From an uncultured Lachnobacterium sp. (lineage in GTDB: Bacteria; Bacillota; Clostridia; Lachnospirales; Lachnospiraceae): a DNA stretch of 50,533 nucleotides. The stretch covers positions 1 to 50,533 of the forward strand of contig CALAST010000107.1 of assembly GCA_937889225.1 (NCBI GenBank). Direction: 5' to 3'. Each line of letters begins with the position of its first letter. The first letter of the stretch is position 1. The position numbers and the translations under genes are program-made. Shown piece by piece: positions 35,703 to 43,894 of the stretch. The notes under the pieces are model-generated. The model did no database searches and was not told the DNA's origin. It worked only from the letters and a program-made list of their open reading frames with translations.

Positions 35703-35937
35703 ACAATATCCCTACACTTCCTACATCAGTTGTTCTTTGGTAATCAATCTTCATATCTGCTTTATAACATTCCACAATAAAATCATCTATCTCTCTTTGG
35801 TCTCCTACTGCTATTAGTTCTCCTTCTTGTATAAAACCACCTCTAGTTAGTTTTGCATTTTCAACTACTACCCACTTATCTGGATATAATTTAACTAACT
35901 CGTTCCAAGTATAATGCTTATTAGCGACCTTTAACAT
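35671..35937 (-). CDS. small protein paired with a retropepsin-like gene, copy 1
   Basis: The 88-residue protein starts at 35937 (MLKVANKHYTWNELVKL) with GGAGG seven bases upstream. It shares the YTW-x-E-L-x-x-x-YPDKWV motif with the protein at 36994 (MTWEEIQERYPDQWVGL). I do not recognise a named family. It overlaps the start of a broken retropepsin-like gene, as the second copy does with an intact one. Confidence 0.6.
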   Translation of the reverse strand: MLKVANKHYTWNELVKLYPDKWVVVENAKLTRGGFIQEGELIAVGDQREIDDFIVECYKADMKIDYQRTTDVGSVGILYVQGIEIRID

Positions 35938-36159
35938 ACCAACACCTCCTATTCCTAATATTATTATAACTCCATACCAATAAGTTTGCAAATTTATCCA
36001 TTACAAAATCCTATCAATGAACACAGAAATCAATTTTACATTCTCTCTTTTTTCCCATGACCTCAAATAAACATATTCCCTCTCTGCATAGGGCGATACA
36101 GACATCCATAGTACTCAGATAGGGGAGCACAGTGCATCCAAAATGACCACAAAATAAAA

Positions 36160-36189
36160 AACGAACAATGACATCTGTCAAAGTCCGTT
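36160..36189 (-). terminator. relic prfA terminator in the duplicated segment
   Basis: AACGAAC (36160-36166) and GTCCGTT (36183-36189) correspond to the arms of the prfA terminator at 42572-42601; one base pair is lost. Ts precede and follow. Confidence 0.5.
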
Positions 36190-36257
36190 TTTTATATCAA
36201 AATATTTCGATTTTATCAAACTCTAACTTTCAAGAAATCCCATAAAATCAAAGTTTT

Positions 36258-36305
36258 TTAGTCTTCATCCTGCATATTCGCCAATTTCTTCGCCTGGTCG
36301 CTTGC
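36258..36305 (-). pseudogene. prfA: 3'-terminal fragment of a second prfA allele
   Basis: The minus frame reads ASDQAKKLANMQDED then stop, against AADQAKKLSNMENEG at the end of the intact RF1. Homology ends abruptly at 36305, where the degenerate tandem repeat begins. It marks a junction of foreign DNA. Confidence 0.8.
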
Positions 36306-36412
36306 ACGGAACAAAGACCTCTTTGTTTATAGGCTCGGAACAATGACCTCTATGCCATAAACAAGCACGGAAGAAAGACCTCCAAGAAACAGGCACAGAG
36401 CAAATGCCTCTT
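36304..36412. repeat. four degenerate tandem units of 28-32 bases
   Basis: Units start at 36304, 36333, 36365 and 36393; each begins GCACGGAACAAAGACCTC or a variant (GCTCGGAACAATGACCTC, GCACGGAAGAAAGACCTC, GCACAGAGCAAATGCCTC), followed by 10-14 variable bases. The array abuts the prfA fragment. It is not palindromic and there is no cas gene. Confidence 0.65.
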
Positions 36413-36544
36413 TTAAAGCTACCCCTACCACTAAACCATTCCCTAAATTGTACTTTACTATTTGTTCATACATGAAGTCTTCATAATCAATCAATAAACT
36501 GACAAATTACTATAAACTCTATTTTTTAAATATATCAATCTACT

Positions 36545-36997
36545 TTACACTTTATCAGAACTACAGAGAACGTGTAAATGCCCATTCGCATCTTCAATTC
36601 TTAAATTTCTGACATTACTCTCGCCATTCGGAACTGTAATATTCAACTTATGTGTCTTAGTGTTAATTTCATAAATCAAACCATCAAACATGGTTGCACT
36701 TAAAATCAAGTTATATGAATTATTTAATTCACTATTTGCCACAATATGCATATTAGGAAAAATCAAATCTCCTACTTTAATTGTAACCTGATATAAATTA
36801 CCATAAGCAACTCCACCAAATCCAGTAAATGGCACACCTTTCTTTACTAACGTTGCATCTAAACTTGAAACAAGTATTTCTTCGTCATCTGTCCATACTG
36901 GTATGTATGCTCCTGTATCTAACAAGGCACTCAAATTATTTAACAGTACTACTGGTCTTTGTTGTTTTTTATCCAAATTTAATGTAAACTGTTTCAT
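36545..36997 (-). CDS. retropepsin-like aspartic protease
   Basis: The 150-residue protein contains LLDTGAYIPVW, the catalytic Asp-Thr-Gly of the retropepsin fold with the following hydrophobic strand, then a glycine-rich flap-like segment (FTGFGGVAYGNLY) and NLILSATMFDG near the C terminus, the position of the second psi-loop. Single-domain retropepsins act as homodimers. It overlaps the 3' end of the small gene by 4 bases (ATGA), so it is translationally coupled. A broken homologue is at 35514. Confidence 0.72.
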   Translation of the reverse strand: MKQFTLNLDKKQQRPVVLLNNLSALLDTGAYIPVWTDDEEILVSSLDATLVKKGVPFTGFGGVAYGNLYQVTIKVGDLIFPNMHIVANSELNNSYNLILSATMFDGLIYEINTKTHKLNITVPNGESNVRNLRIEDANGHLHVLCSSDKV

Positions 36998-37230
36998 GAT
37001 TGTACCCCTATCATTCCCATCTGAAATATATTATCAGGCGTTGTATATCTTGATATTATCTCTCCTTTTAATGCAAGCCTTGTTAAATCACTTTTCGATT
37101 TATCCGTATACTTCACAACTGCCGACTCAACAGAAATACCATCATCATCCACATATTTTACATCAACCAATCCAACCCATTGGTCAGGATATCTTTCCTG
37201 AATTTCTTCCCATGTCATTCTATTATCCAT
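36994..37230 (-). CDS. small protein paired with a retropepsin-like gene, copy 2
   Basis: The 78-residue protein starts at 37230 (MDNRMTWEEIQERYPDQ), the only Met with GGAGG at a correct 7-base distance. It shows MTWEEIQERYPDQWVGL and a hydrophilic remainder. It is related to the product of 35671-35937. The conserved pairing suggests it is a substrate, chaperone or inhibitor of the protease. No family is assigned. Confidence 0.62.
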   Translation of the reverse strand: MDNRMTWEEIQERYPDQWVGLVDVKYVDDDGISVESAVVKYTDKSKSDLTRLALKGEIISRYTTPDNIFQMGMIGVQS

Positions 37231-37484
37231 ACTCATACCTCCAAATGAATTACACATCTTTTGATTATATTATATCTATATAAAATCAAATATTGCTTTA
37301 CTTAAAGCAAACGCATAAAAATTTTTATTGTTAAAAACAGACTTTCAATTTTTTTGCATTTTCTAATTACAAACGCTAATCCCACATAATGCTATCTATA
37401 TGTTTCTGTATATTAAATTTGATATTTTTCTTTTAGACCTGCCGTTAATGTATTTCCTAAAATTACACTTTACTATATAGTAAT

Positions 37485-38426
37485 CTATATATCAAAAATA
37501 CTTAACTGTTCCTCTTTTATTGATTTTACCTTTCTTACATTAATTTTATCGTTTTCTGTAACCACTCCACATAATATAGGCGACATTGCATTATATCTAT
37601 TACAATTTTTATCAACACTCTCCTGGCTATAATTTGCATAACAATATTTACAACCATTTTTACAAGTATTATATGTTCCAATCTCAACACTCTCAATACA
37701 ACCACACTCTTTACGTTGATTTTTATCTTTACAAGCATTAATCTTACATCCAATAATAGATTCTATTAACTTCTGGTCTATACAACAACTATGCTTAATT
37801 CCACATTGTTCTAAATCTATTATTTCTGCACAACTTCCTATTTCCATATTATTTTTTGAAGCAATTATACTAAGCTGTTTTGAAAAATCTAATAATTGAT
37901 TTTTATCAAATCCTTTTGCTCCCAACTTTGCTATACTTTTTTTATTTTTTGCATATATATCTACAAAACTTATTACACATTTATCTGTATATCCATTAAG
38001 TGCATTGGAAATTTGCTCAAATGCCTTTAAATGATATTCTGGAGTATACTTTTCAGTAAATATAATCGGATCATATCTCCATATAACCTTTTCTTTTCCT
38101 ATTTTACTTGATAATTCTCGAAATATAGGAATAATAACTTCTTTTTTATGTGGCACATTACATTCGATATCAGTTCCATAACCTGTTAGTGTAAATTGAA
38201 AATAATACTTATACGCCTTTAATTCATCAAGTCGCTCTAACATAGGTTTTGGATTTTTCGTCCAAAAAACTATACAATCAACTACTTCTGGCGATAAATC
38301 TATCTTACTCACTTGATGTATATTCATCGGATTACGTACATAAACGTATTTTTCTTTTATTCTATTAAAAAACCACTCTGAATAATAATTAGGAACATCC
38401 GTCCTTCTGCTTACACTCAATATCAT
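37485..38426 (-). CDS. DUF1848 radical-SAM-like protein
   Basis: The 313-residue protein has the DUF1848 start (ILSVSRRTDVPNYYSEWFF) and NPMNIHQVSKIDLSPEVVD with CIVFWTKNPKPML. At its C terminus CKNGCKYC (Cys 255, 259, 262) is a CxxxCxxC radical-SAM-type iron-sulfur site, unusual in being C-terminal as in this family, and more cysteines (199-242) could hold another cluster. The family resembles spore photoproduct lyase but has no proven reaction. It is the third gene of the operon, 14 bases after the methyltransferase-like gene. Confidence 0.82.
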   Translation of the reverse strand: MILSVSRRTDVPNYYSEWFFNRIKEKYVYVRNPMNIHQVSKIDLSPEVVDCIVFWTKNPKPMLERLDELKAYKYYFQFTLTGYGTDIECNVPHKKEVIIPIFRELSSKIGKEKVIWRYDPIIFTEKYTPEYHLKAFEQISNALNGYTDKCVISFVDIYAKNKKSIAKLGAKGFDKNQLLDFSKQLSIIASKNNMEIGSCAEIIDLEQCGIKHSCCIDQKLIESIIGCKINACKDKNQRKECGCIESVEIGTYNTCKNGCKYCYANYSQESVDKNCNRYNAMSPILCGVVTENDKINVRKVKSIKEEQLSIFDI

Positions 38427-38440
38427 ATTTTATTATCCTT

Positions 38441-39334
38441 CTACATCTTTTTTATTGATATTTGTGCACTTGCACAAGAATCAAATGGACTATACCTTTC
38501 CCAAATCTCTTGTGATGGAATTTTAAAAATTAACTCATTAGTCTCATATTCCTCACCATACTCATAATGTCTCTCTTTATTTGAATTATAAAAATGTTTA
38601 TGTCTGATTATTTTAGGTGAAACAATTTTATTACATAATATATCAAAAAATTCACGTCCACCTTTATAATTTATACTCAGATTAATATCATTAACTAGAA
38701 TATAAATTTTGTTTTGTTTCTGATTATTAATAAATTTTGCCAATTTTTCAAGAAAATTTACAATTTCTTTTTGTGTACTATTCTTATACATATCAGAAAA
38801 AACATATTGAAAGATAATTACATCTGGAATCCATTTTTTTTGAACAATCATATCAATTCCATTTAATATATCCCAATCAAAGAATTGAACTTCATCTCCA
38901 TAATACTCCTTAATATCTTTCCAAATATATTGCCACATCTGATTTAATGGATCAATACCACGAAATTCTAACCTATCATAATTAAGTTCACTTGTTTCTC
39001 TTAAATAATCAATAGCAGCTAATTCTGTGCAAGGTCCACAACCAATAGACATAACTTTTAGAGTCTTTTTATCTCTTATATCAGCAAATTGTCTTAATCC
39101 ATATACAATTTCAGAAGCATATTTAAAACTATATTTACAATAATAACAATCAGCCATATGTACACAATCATATTTTCTCTTTTTAGGTGCTCTTTGTGGA
39201 TAATGTACATATTCTAAACATATCATACAATTATGAGGAGAATCACATCCATATTCACAATGTTGACATTGTTCATGTGCAACTAAATTTGCATTTCTAT
39301 AATTACATTTTTCTACTAAATCATATAAAAGCAT
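38441..39334 (-). CDS. Cys-rich methyltransferase-like protein
   Basis: 297 residues. The N-terminal 70 residues carry nine Cys (10, 23, 26, 30, 36, 39, 57, 63, 66) in CxxC-type pairs, a probable zinc or Fe-S module. Then VMSIGCGPCTELAAIDYL (95 onward) is a class I SAM-binding glycine motif, with an acidic residue GIDPLN (127-132) at the next strand. The catalytic motif and substrate are not evident. A GGGAGG site precedes the ATG. It is the second gene of the operon, 87 bases after the 976-residue gene. Confidence 0.65.
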   Translation of the reverse strand: MLLYDLVEKCNYRNANLVAHEQCQHCEYGCDSPHNCMICLEYVHYPQRAPKKRKYDCVHMADCYYCKYSFKYASEIVYGLRQFADIRDKKTLKVMSIGCGPCTELAAIDYLRETSELNYDRLEFRGIDPLNQMWQYIWKDIKEYYGDEVQFFDWDILNGIDMIVQKKWIPDVIIFQYVFSDMYKNSTQKEIVNFLEKLAKFINNQKQNKIYILVNDINLSINYKGGREFFDILCNKIVSPKIIRHKHFYNSNKERHYEYGEEYETNELIFKIPSQEIWERYSPFDSCASAQISIKKM

Positions 39335-39421
39335 ACTTACCTCCCTTTCATCAACAAGTTTTGTTAAAATTATTGATACTACATTCTTTTTATTAATAAC
39401 TACCTTCCTTTATAAATCAGA

Positions 39422-42352
39422 TCATAAAAAATAACTCTTTATTTTCATTTCTAAATTTAGTTGCTCTGTTATATGATATCCTCTTTTTTCCATTCCACTT
39501 AATTCAAATATTTCCATCTTACTTTTTCCTTCAATAGATTTTAACAAGTTATCTATCTGTGAATTATAAAATACAAAATATGCATTTCCTGGGAAAAAAG
39601 ATTCTAATACTATCATTTTCTTTTCTACATATTCTATTGCAATATACTCTCTTCCTGCAACATCTAATTTGTTATAAATATTTGATGGCTTATATTTCAG
39701 CCATGTTATTAAACGATTTCGTAAACTTTCATCATCAATTTGACGAATCTTTTCATATACTGTATTTATATCTACTACATTTAATGTTTCAATATCAATA
39801 TTATCAACAGCCGAAGAAAACTTTGTTGTATCAAGTTCCTCTATAAGAGTTGCATCATTCCAAAGTTTTTTAAAATGCTTCATATGTAGATTTTCTTGTG
39901 TTCTGTAAATAAACATATTATCCAATTCACTATTAAATCGAAATGCATTTCTGCTCATATTAGTAGAACCAACTATAACAAATGTAAAATCTTCACAAAT
40001 CAAAAAATACATTTTCCCATGATAAAAACAATCCGTTACTGTTTTAAGTTCAACACCTTTTTTCATTATTTTCTGTAATTCCAAAGCAGTTTCTAAATCC
40101 ATTTGCATTTTACTATTATCTGAAAAATAATGTTGTAAATTTCCTGCTAATATTTTTATTTCCATCCCATTCTCTAATAAATCATCTATTTCAGAACGTA
40201 ACATTTTAATACCACTAGCACAAACAAATCCACACGCTATATAAAATTTTTTTATTTCATATAGTTTCATTATTGCTCGCAAATATAAATCAAAACAATG
40301 TTGTTCCAATACTAAAACATTTTTATCATAATCCTTAAACTCTGCAACAAAATTTTCAATCTCTTGTTTTTTTACCTCAATTAAACCATTTATTACTTGT
40401 GGTCTAATTTCCATTCTATCTATGCTCTCTTTATCATATACATACTTCACTACATCATTAGTTGGTGTTTCTATATAATTTATAGATTCCGTACATTGTT
40501 GAACTGCAATCATTTGCAGTTCTTCATTTGGATTCGATATATAATCAATCACTTTTCCATTCTTTTTCAATATTTCTTTCCACACATTACAAGATAATGC
40601 AATAATATCATCTATATGTTGTGAAATAGAAAAATTTTCTTGAGGATTATCTATATATTCCCAAATAGCATATAATAAAACATCTTCATTACATATTTTA
40701 ATTGTAATTTTCTTATCATATAATGCTTCTCTAATTTTCAAAACCAAACTTCCATTATTATATGATTTTATATTTTTGTAAAACCTATGCAGATACTTAA
40801 TAAACTCTATATAATCATTTGTTGTATAAGCTTTACAAATCGGATGATGAATCTCTGTTAAATACCAAGCAAACCAGTTCAAATGATTTGATATTATGTC
40901 CAAAAACCATTCATACTTCTTTTCATCATGTTGTATAAATACTTCATTGATAGAATTATACACATATAACCAAAATTTCTCGTGTGCTTTTTCTATCGCT
41001 ATTGCTTTAGTATCACCTTCGCCTTGATAATAAACAGTTTTTCCATTAAAAATAGCTGGAACTTTCACTATAAAATTTACTTTCTGTATTATATGCTGTA
41101 CTATATCTTCTCTCTTAATAACTATGATATCTGGTTTCTCTTCTTTCATTTTCTCATACATCTTATAAATTCTATCAACAGGATTCTGTAAATAAGGATT
41201 TGTTTTTCTCATTATAAAAGATAAAATTACTTTTTCATACATATTAAAAAATAACTTATTGTTATTTTCAAAAGCATAATATATCAATTGTCGAACAGCA
41301 TCTTTATAAACAACATTCTTTGAAACTTGTGAATATACTTTCTCTTTTAAAAGGAATAACTCTTTCATACCAATTATCTCTATTAATCTTTCAAAAAGCA
41401 TATTATTATTAGATAAGTACATCGCAATATCGTATTTTATATTAAAATTATAGGAATTATATTGTTGATAAATGATTTTTTCTAAAATTATCTTTTCATA
41501 AAACTCACCTATTGTTACCATATGACTACAATCTACAAATGCATATTCATTGTATAAAACTCTATTAATCGTAACATTATACATATCTGTTTTTGCGAAT
41601 TTCCATTTAGTTGCTATTTTTTCTATATTCTCCAAATAGACTTCTGAAAAATTGTATTTTTGTTCCCCTTTAAATTGTTTTTTATTATATCCTAAAATTT
41701 CCATTATCTTTTTTTCACTTACATATTCTTTACAATATAATTGAGCACACATCTTTTTTGCTGCTTTTTTAGAAAAAGCACCTGCACAAACTTGTTTTTC
41801 ATTAAAAATCAGCCTATAATAAGTATATCCACAATAAGGAGGTTTCAAATCCTTGACTTCTTCAAAACATATGCTTTTACCTTTTGCCAAATTATTTATA
41901 ATACTTAAATAATTTGATGTTAATTTCACATCTTTTTTTGTAAATATTCGAATAAATAGTTTATAAGCATACTCAAATGATATATCCAAATACAAAAAAC
42001 CAAAAAACTGATACGCCAAATCACTCATAATCTTTTCTTCATTATTTCTATTTTGATTTTTATGAAATACTGCTAACTCATTTAATTTTAATCTTTCATA
42101 TATAATCAATGGTGACTTGTTTGCATTCATTACATTATTTAGATCTGATACATTTAAAGAATAGTTTTGAGAAATAAATTTTATTAAAATAGCTTCAAAT
42201 ACCTCCTGTCCTATCTTATAATAAAATAGCAATTTATCCAATTTATCTTTATTAAAATTTTTATCAATATTTAACATACTTCTATGTGTTAGCGATAATA
42301 CTGCTAAATCCCTTAAATTTTCAGGGATACCCAACCAATTCATTACATCCAT
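39422..42352 (-). CDS. tandem pseudo-RNase III / dsRBD / PLD-nuclease protein
   Basis: 976 residues, first gene of the operon. RNase III-like domain 1 is at 10-140 (AVLSLTHRS; DLAYQFFGFLYLD), dsRBD 1 at 147-211 (AGAFSKKAAKKMCAQLY), RNase III-like domain 2 at 235-385 (DAVRQLIYYAFENNNKL), dsRBD 2 at 388-465 (GEGDTKAIAIEKAHEKF), a helical region at 470-640, a PLD domain at 645-840 with HGK at 778-780 and GSTNMS at 795-800, and a C-terminal tail. Both RNase III-like domains have lost the catalytic acidic residues seen in rnc. The PLD motif is HxK...GSxN without the D of HxKxxxxD, as in BfiI-like single-motif enzymes. No helicase domain. I assign these domains by eye. Confidence 0.7.
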   Translation of the reverse strand: MDVMNWLGIPENLRDLAVLSLTHRSMLNIDKNFNKDKLDKLLFYYKIGQEVFEAILIKFISQNYSLNVSDLNNVMNANKSPLIIYERLKLNELAVFHKNQNRNNEEKIMSDLAYQFFGFLYLDISFEYAYKLFIRIFTKKDVKLTSNYLSIINNLAKGKSICFEEVKDLKPPYCGYTYYRLIFNEKQVCAGAFSKKAAKKMCAQLYCKEYVSEKKIMEILGYNKKQFKGEQKYNFSEVYLENIEKIATKWKFAKTDMYNVTINRVLYNEYAFVDCSHMVTIGEFYEKIILEKIIYQQYNSYNFNIKYDIAMYLSNNNMLFERLIEIIGMKELFLLKEKVYSQVSKNVVYKDAVRQLIYYAFENNNKLFFNMYEKVILSFIMRKTNPYLQNPVDRIYKMYEKMKEEKPDIIVIKREDIVQHIIQKVNFIVKVPAIFNGKTVYYQGEGDTKAIAIEKAHEKFWLYVYNSINEVFIQHDEKKYEWFLDIISNHLNWFAWYLTEIHHPICKAYTTNDYIEFIKYLHRFYKNIKSYNNGSLVLKIREALYDKKITIKICNEDVLLYAIWEYIDNPQENFSISQHIDDIIALSCNVWKEILKKNGKVIDYISNPNEELQMIAVQQCTESINYIETPTNDVVKYVYDKESIDRMEIRPQVINGLIEVKKQEIENFVAEFKDYDKNVLVLEQHCFDLYLRAIMKLYEIKKFYIACGFVCASGIKMLRSEIDDLLENGMEIKILAGNLQHYFSDNSKMQMDLETALELQKIMKKGVELKTVTDCFYHGKMYFLICEDFTFVIVGSTNMSRNAFRFNSELDNMFIYRTQENLHMKHFKKLWNDATLIEELDTTKFSSAVDNIDIETLNVVDINTVYEKIRQIDDESLRNRLITWLKYKPSNIYNKLDVAGREYIAIEYVEKKMIVLESFFPGNAYFVFYNSQIDNLLKSIEGKSKMEIFELSGMEKRGYHITEQLNLEMKIKSYFL

Positions 42353-42381
42353 GTTAGACTCCTTATACCAATTATAATAAT

Positions 42382-42410
42382 ATTATAACACTCATAATTA
42401 CTATCAGCAA
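42382..42410 (-). promoter_or_regulatory. sigma-A promoter of the 976-residue gene operon
   Basis: On the minus strand TTGCTG (42405-42410) and a perfect TATAAT (42382-42387) are 17 bases apart, 30 bases before the ATG at 42352, with AAGGAG in between. This gives the operon its own transcription start inside the island. Confidence 0.7.
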
Positions 42411-42433
42411 TTATATAAACAAAATCTTCTCAA

Positions 42434-42716
42434 TAGACACCAAAATCAATTTTATCTTCCATTTCCCATAAACCTAAATGAACCTATTCCATCTCTGCAT
42501 AGAGTACTACATACATCCATAGTACTTAAATAGGGTGGCACAGTGCATCCATCATGCCCCAAAAACAGAAAAACGGACGATGACATATGTCAAAGTCCGT
42601 TTTTTACATTAAAATATCTCTTTTTTATCAAATTCTAATTTTCAAAAAACCTAGGAAAATCAAGGCTTCTAGCCCTCATTTTCCATGTTGCTTAACTTCT
42701 TCGCCTGGTCGGCTGC
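42434..42716 (-). repeat. native copy of the repeated prfA 3' segment
   Basis: Includes the last codons of prfA (AADQAKKLSNMENEG), its terminator and ~150 bases downstream; parallels 36016-36305. See that entry. Confidence 0.8.
42572..42603 (-). terminator. prfA terminator
   Basis: Arms AACGGAC (42572-42578) and GTCCGTT (42595-42601), with an inner TGACAT/ATGTCA stem, followed by Ts on the minus strand, 66 bases past the prfA stop. Confidence 0.75.
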
Positions 42717-43745
42717 AATACAAGCATCAATAATTTCCTGAATATCCCCATTCATAATCTTATCCAACTTATACAATGTTAAGTTAATTCTATGGTCTGT
42801 ACAACGTCCCTGTGGGAAGTTATAGGTACGAATCTTTTCAGAACGGTCTCCCGTACCAATCTGGCTTCTTCTTGCTGCAGATTCTGCATCCTGCTGCTTT
42901 TGTAATTCTAAGTCATACAATTTTGCACGAAGCAATGCAAATGCTTTTTCTTTATTCTGAAGCTGTGATTTTTCTGTCTGACTGTAAATTACAATACCAG
43001 TCGGATAATGTGTCAAACGTACCGCAGAGTCTGTGGTGTTAACGCATTGTCCACCGTTACCGGATGCACGCATTACGTCAATACGAATATCTTTTTCATC
43101 AATCTGCACATCTACTTCTTCTGCTTCCGGCATTACTGCTACAGTAATGGTAGAAGTATGGATACGTCCTGCGGATTCTGTCGCTGGCACACGCTGTACA
43201 CGATGTACACCGGATTCATATTTCATCTTAGAATATGCTCCCTGACCGGAAATCATAAAGTTTACACTCTTCATACCGCCAATGCCGATATCATCTACTT
43301 CCAATGTTTCCACTCTCCAACGCTGGCTTTCTGCATAGTGGATATACATACGATAAATCTCTGCTGCAAAAAGAGCCGATTCATCGCCACCTGCACCTGC
43401 ACGAATTTCCACAATAACGTTTTTATCATCATTCGGGTCTTTTGGAAGAAGTAAAATCTTAAGTTCCTGCTCTAATTCTGCAAGACGAGCTTTGGAATCA
43501 CTTAATTCTTCTTTCGCAAGTTCACGCATTTCTTCATCCGATTCCATTTCAAGCATTTCCAAAGAATCTTCAATATTCTGCTTCATCTGCTTATATTCTT
43601 TATATGCTTCTACGATTGGAAGCAAATCACTTTGTTCCTTCATAAGTTTACGGAAACGGTTTGAATCATTCGCAACATCCGGTTCACTTAATGTATTCAT
43701 TAATTCTTCATAATGATGTAGTAAATCTTCTAATTTATCAAACAT
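42669..43745 (-). CDS. prfA: peptide chain release factor 1
   Basis: RF1 reads UAA/UAG stop codons. The 358-residue protein has the GGQ hydrolysis motif (GNGGQCVNTT, in ASGNGGQ) and the RF1 anticodon tripeptide PAT (RVPATESAGR), not the SPF of RF2. The GGQ glutamine is the likely substrate of PrmC, encoded just upstream. Start MFDKLEDLLHHYEEL is normal. Its 3' end is the site of the duplication described above. Confidence 0.97.
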   Translation of the reverse strand: MFDKLEDLLHHYEELMNTLSEPDVANDSNRFRKLMKEQSDLLPIVEAYKEYKQMKQNIEDSLEMLEMESDEEMRELAKEELSDSKARLAELEQELKILLLPKDPNDDKNVIVEIRAGAGGDESALFAAEIYRMYIHYAESQRWRVETLEVDDIGIGGMKSVNFMISGQGAYSKMKYESGVHRVQRVPATESAGRIHTSTITVAVMPEAEEVDVQIDEKDIRIDVMRASGNGGQCVNTTDSAVRLTHYPTGIVIYSQTEKSQLQNKEKAFALLRAKLYDLELQKQQDAESAARRSQIGTGDRSEKIRTYNFPQGRCTDHRINLTLYKLDKIMNGDIQEIIDACIAADQAKKLSNMENEG

Positions 43746-43894
43746 AATTTCACCTCATATAAATGTTTTTAAAAAGATAGCTAATTACTATTTCCCTATA
43801 AACAACACTTTGTATTTTGTGTATCCATTCTTTATCCACACAAAATTTTCTATCTGTTATCATTTTGTTTTTTACATACTTTTTATTTCCACCG

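Larger units (their letters stand above)
36016..36305 (-). repeat. diverged second copy of the prfA 3' end and downstream region
   Basis: This stretch parallels 42434-42716 through its whole length, about three quarters identical by eye. Shared blocks include CATCCATAGTACT, GCACAGTGCATCC, TGTCAAAGTCCGTTTTTT and TTCTTCGCCTGGTCG. The copy includes the last codons of prfA, the terminator and ~150 bases beyond. The two copies bracket the retropepsin pair and the three-gene operon. Confidence 0.8.

Noticed and set aside
36304..36412. Possible CRISPR array
   Set aside because: Repeat units are degenerate, spacers are only 10-14 bases, and no cas gene is near.
39422..42352. Functional second RNase III paralogue
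   Set aside because: Key acidic metal-binding residues are absent from both RNase III-like domains, and the protein is four times normal length.
20559..42430. Prophage or integrative conjugative element spanning the accessory zone
   Set aside because: No integrase, capsid, terminase, relaxase or conjugation genes are seen; the zone is a mosaic of small cassettes and one insertion sequence.
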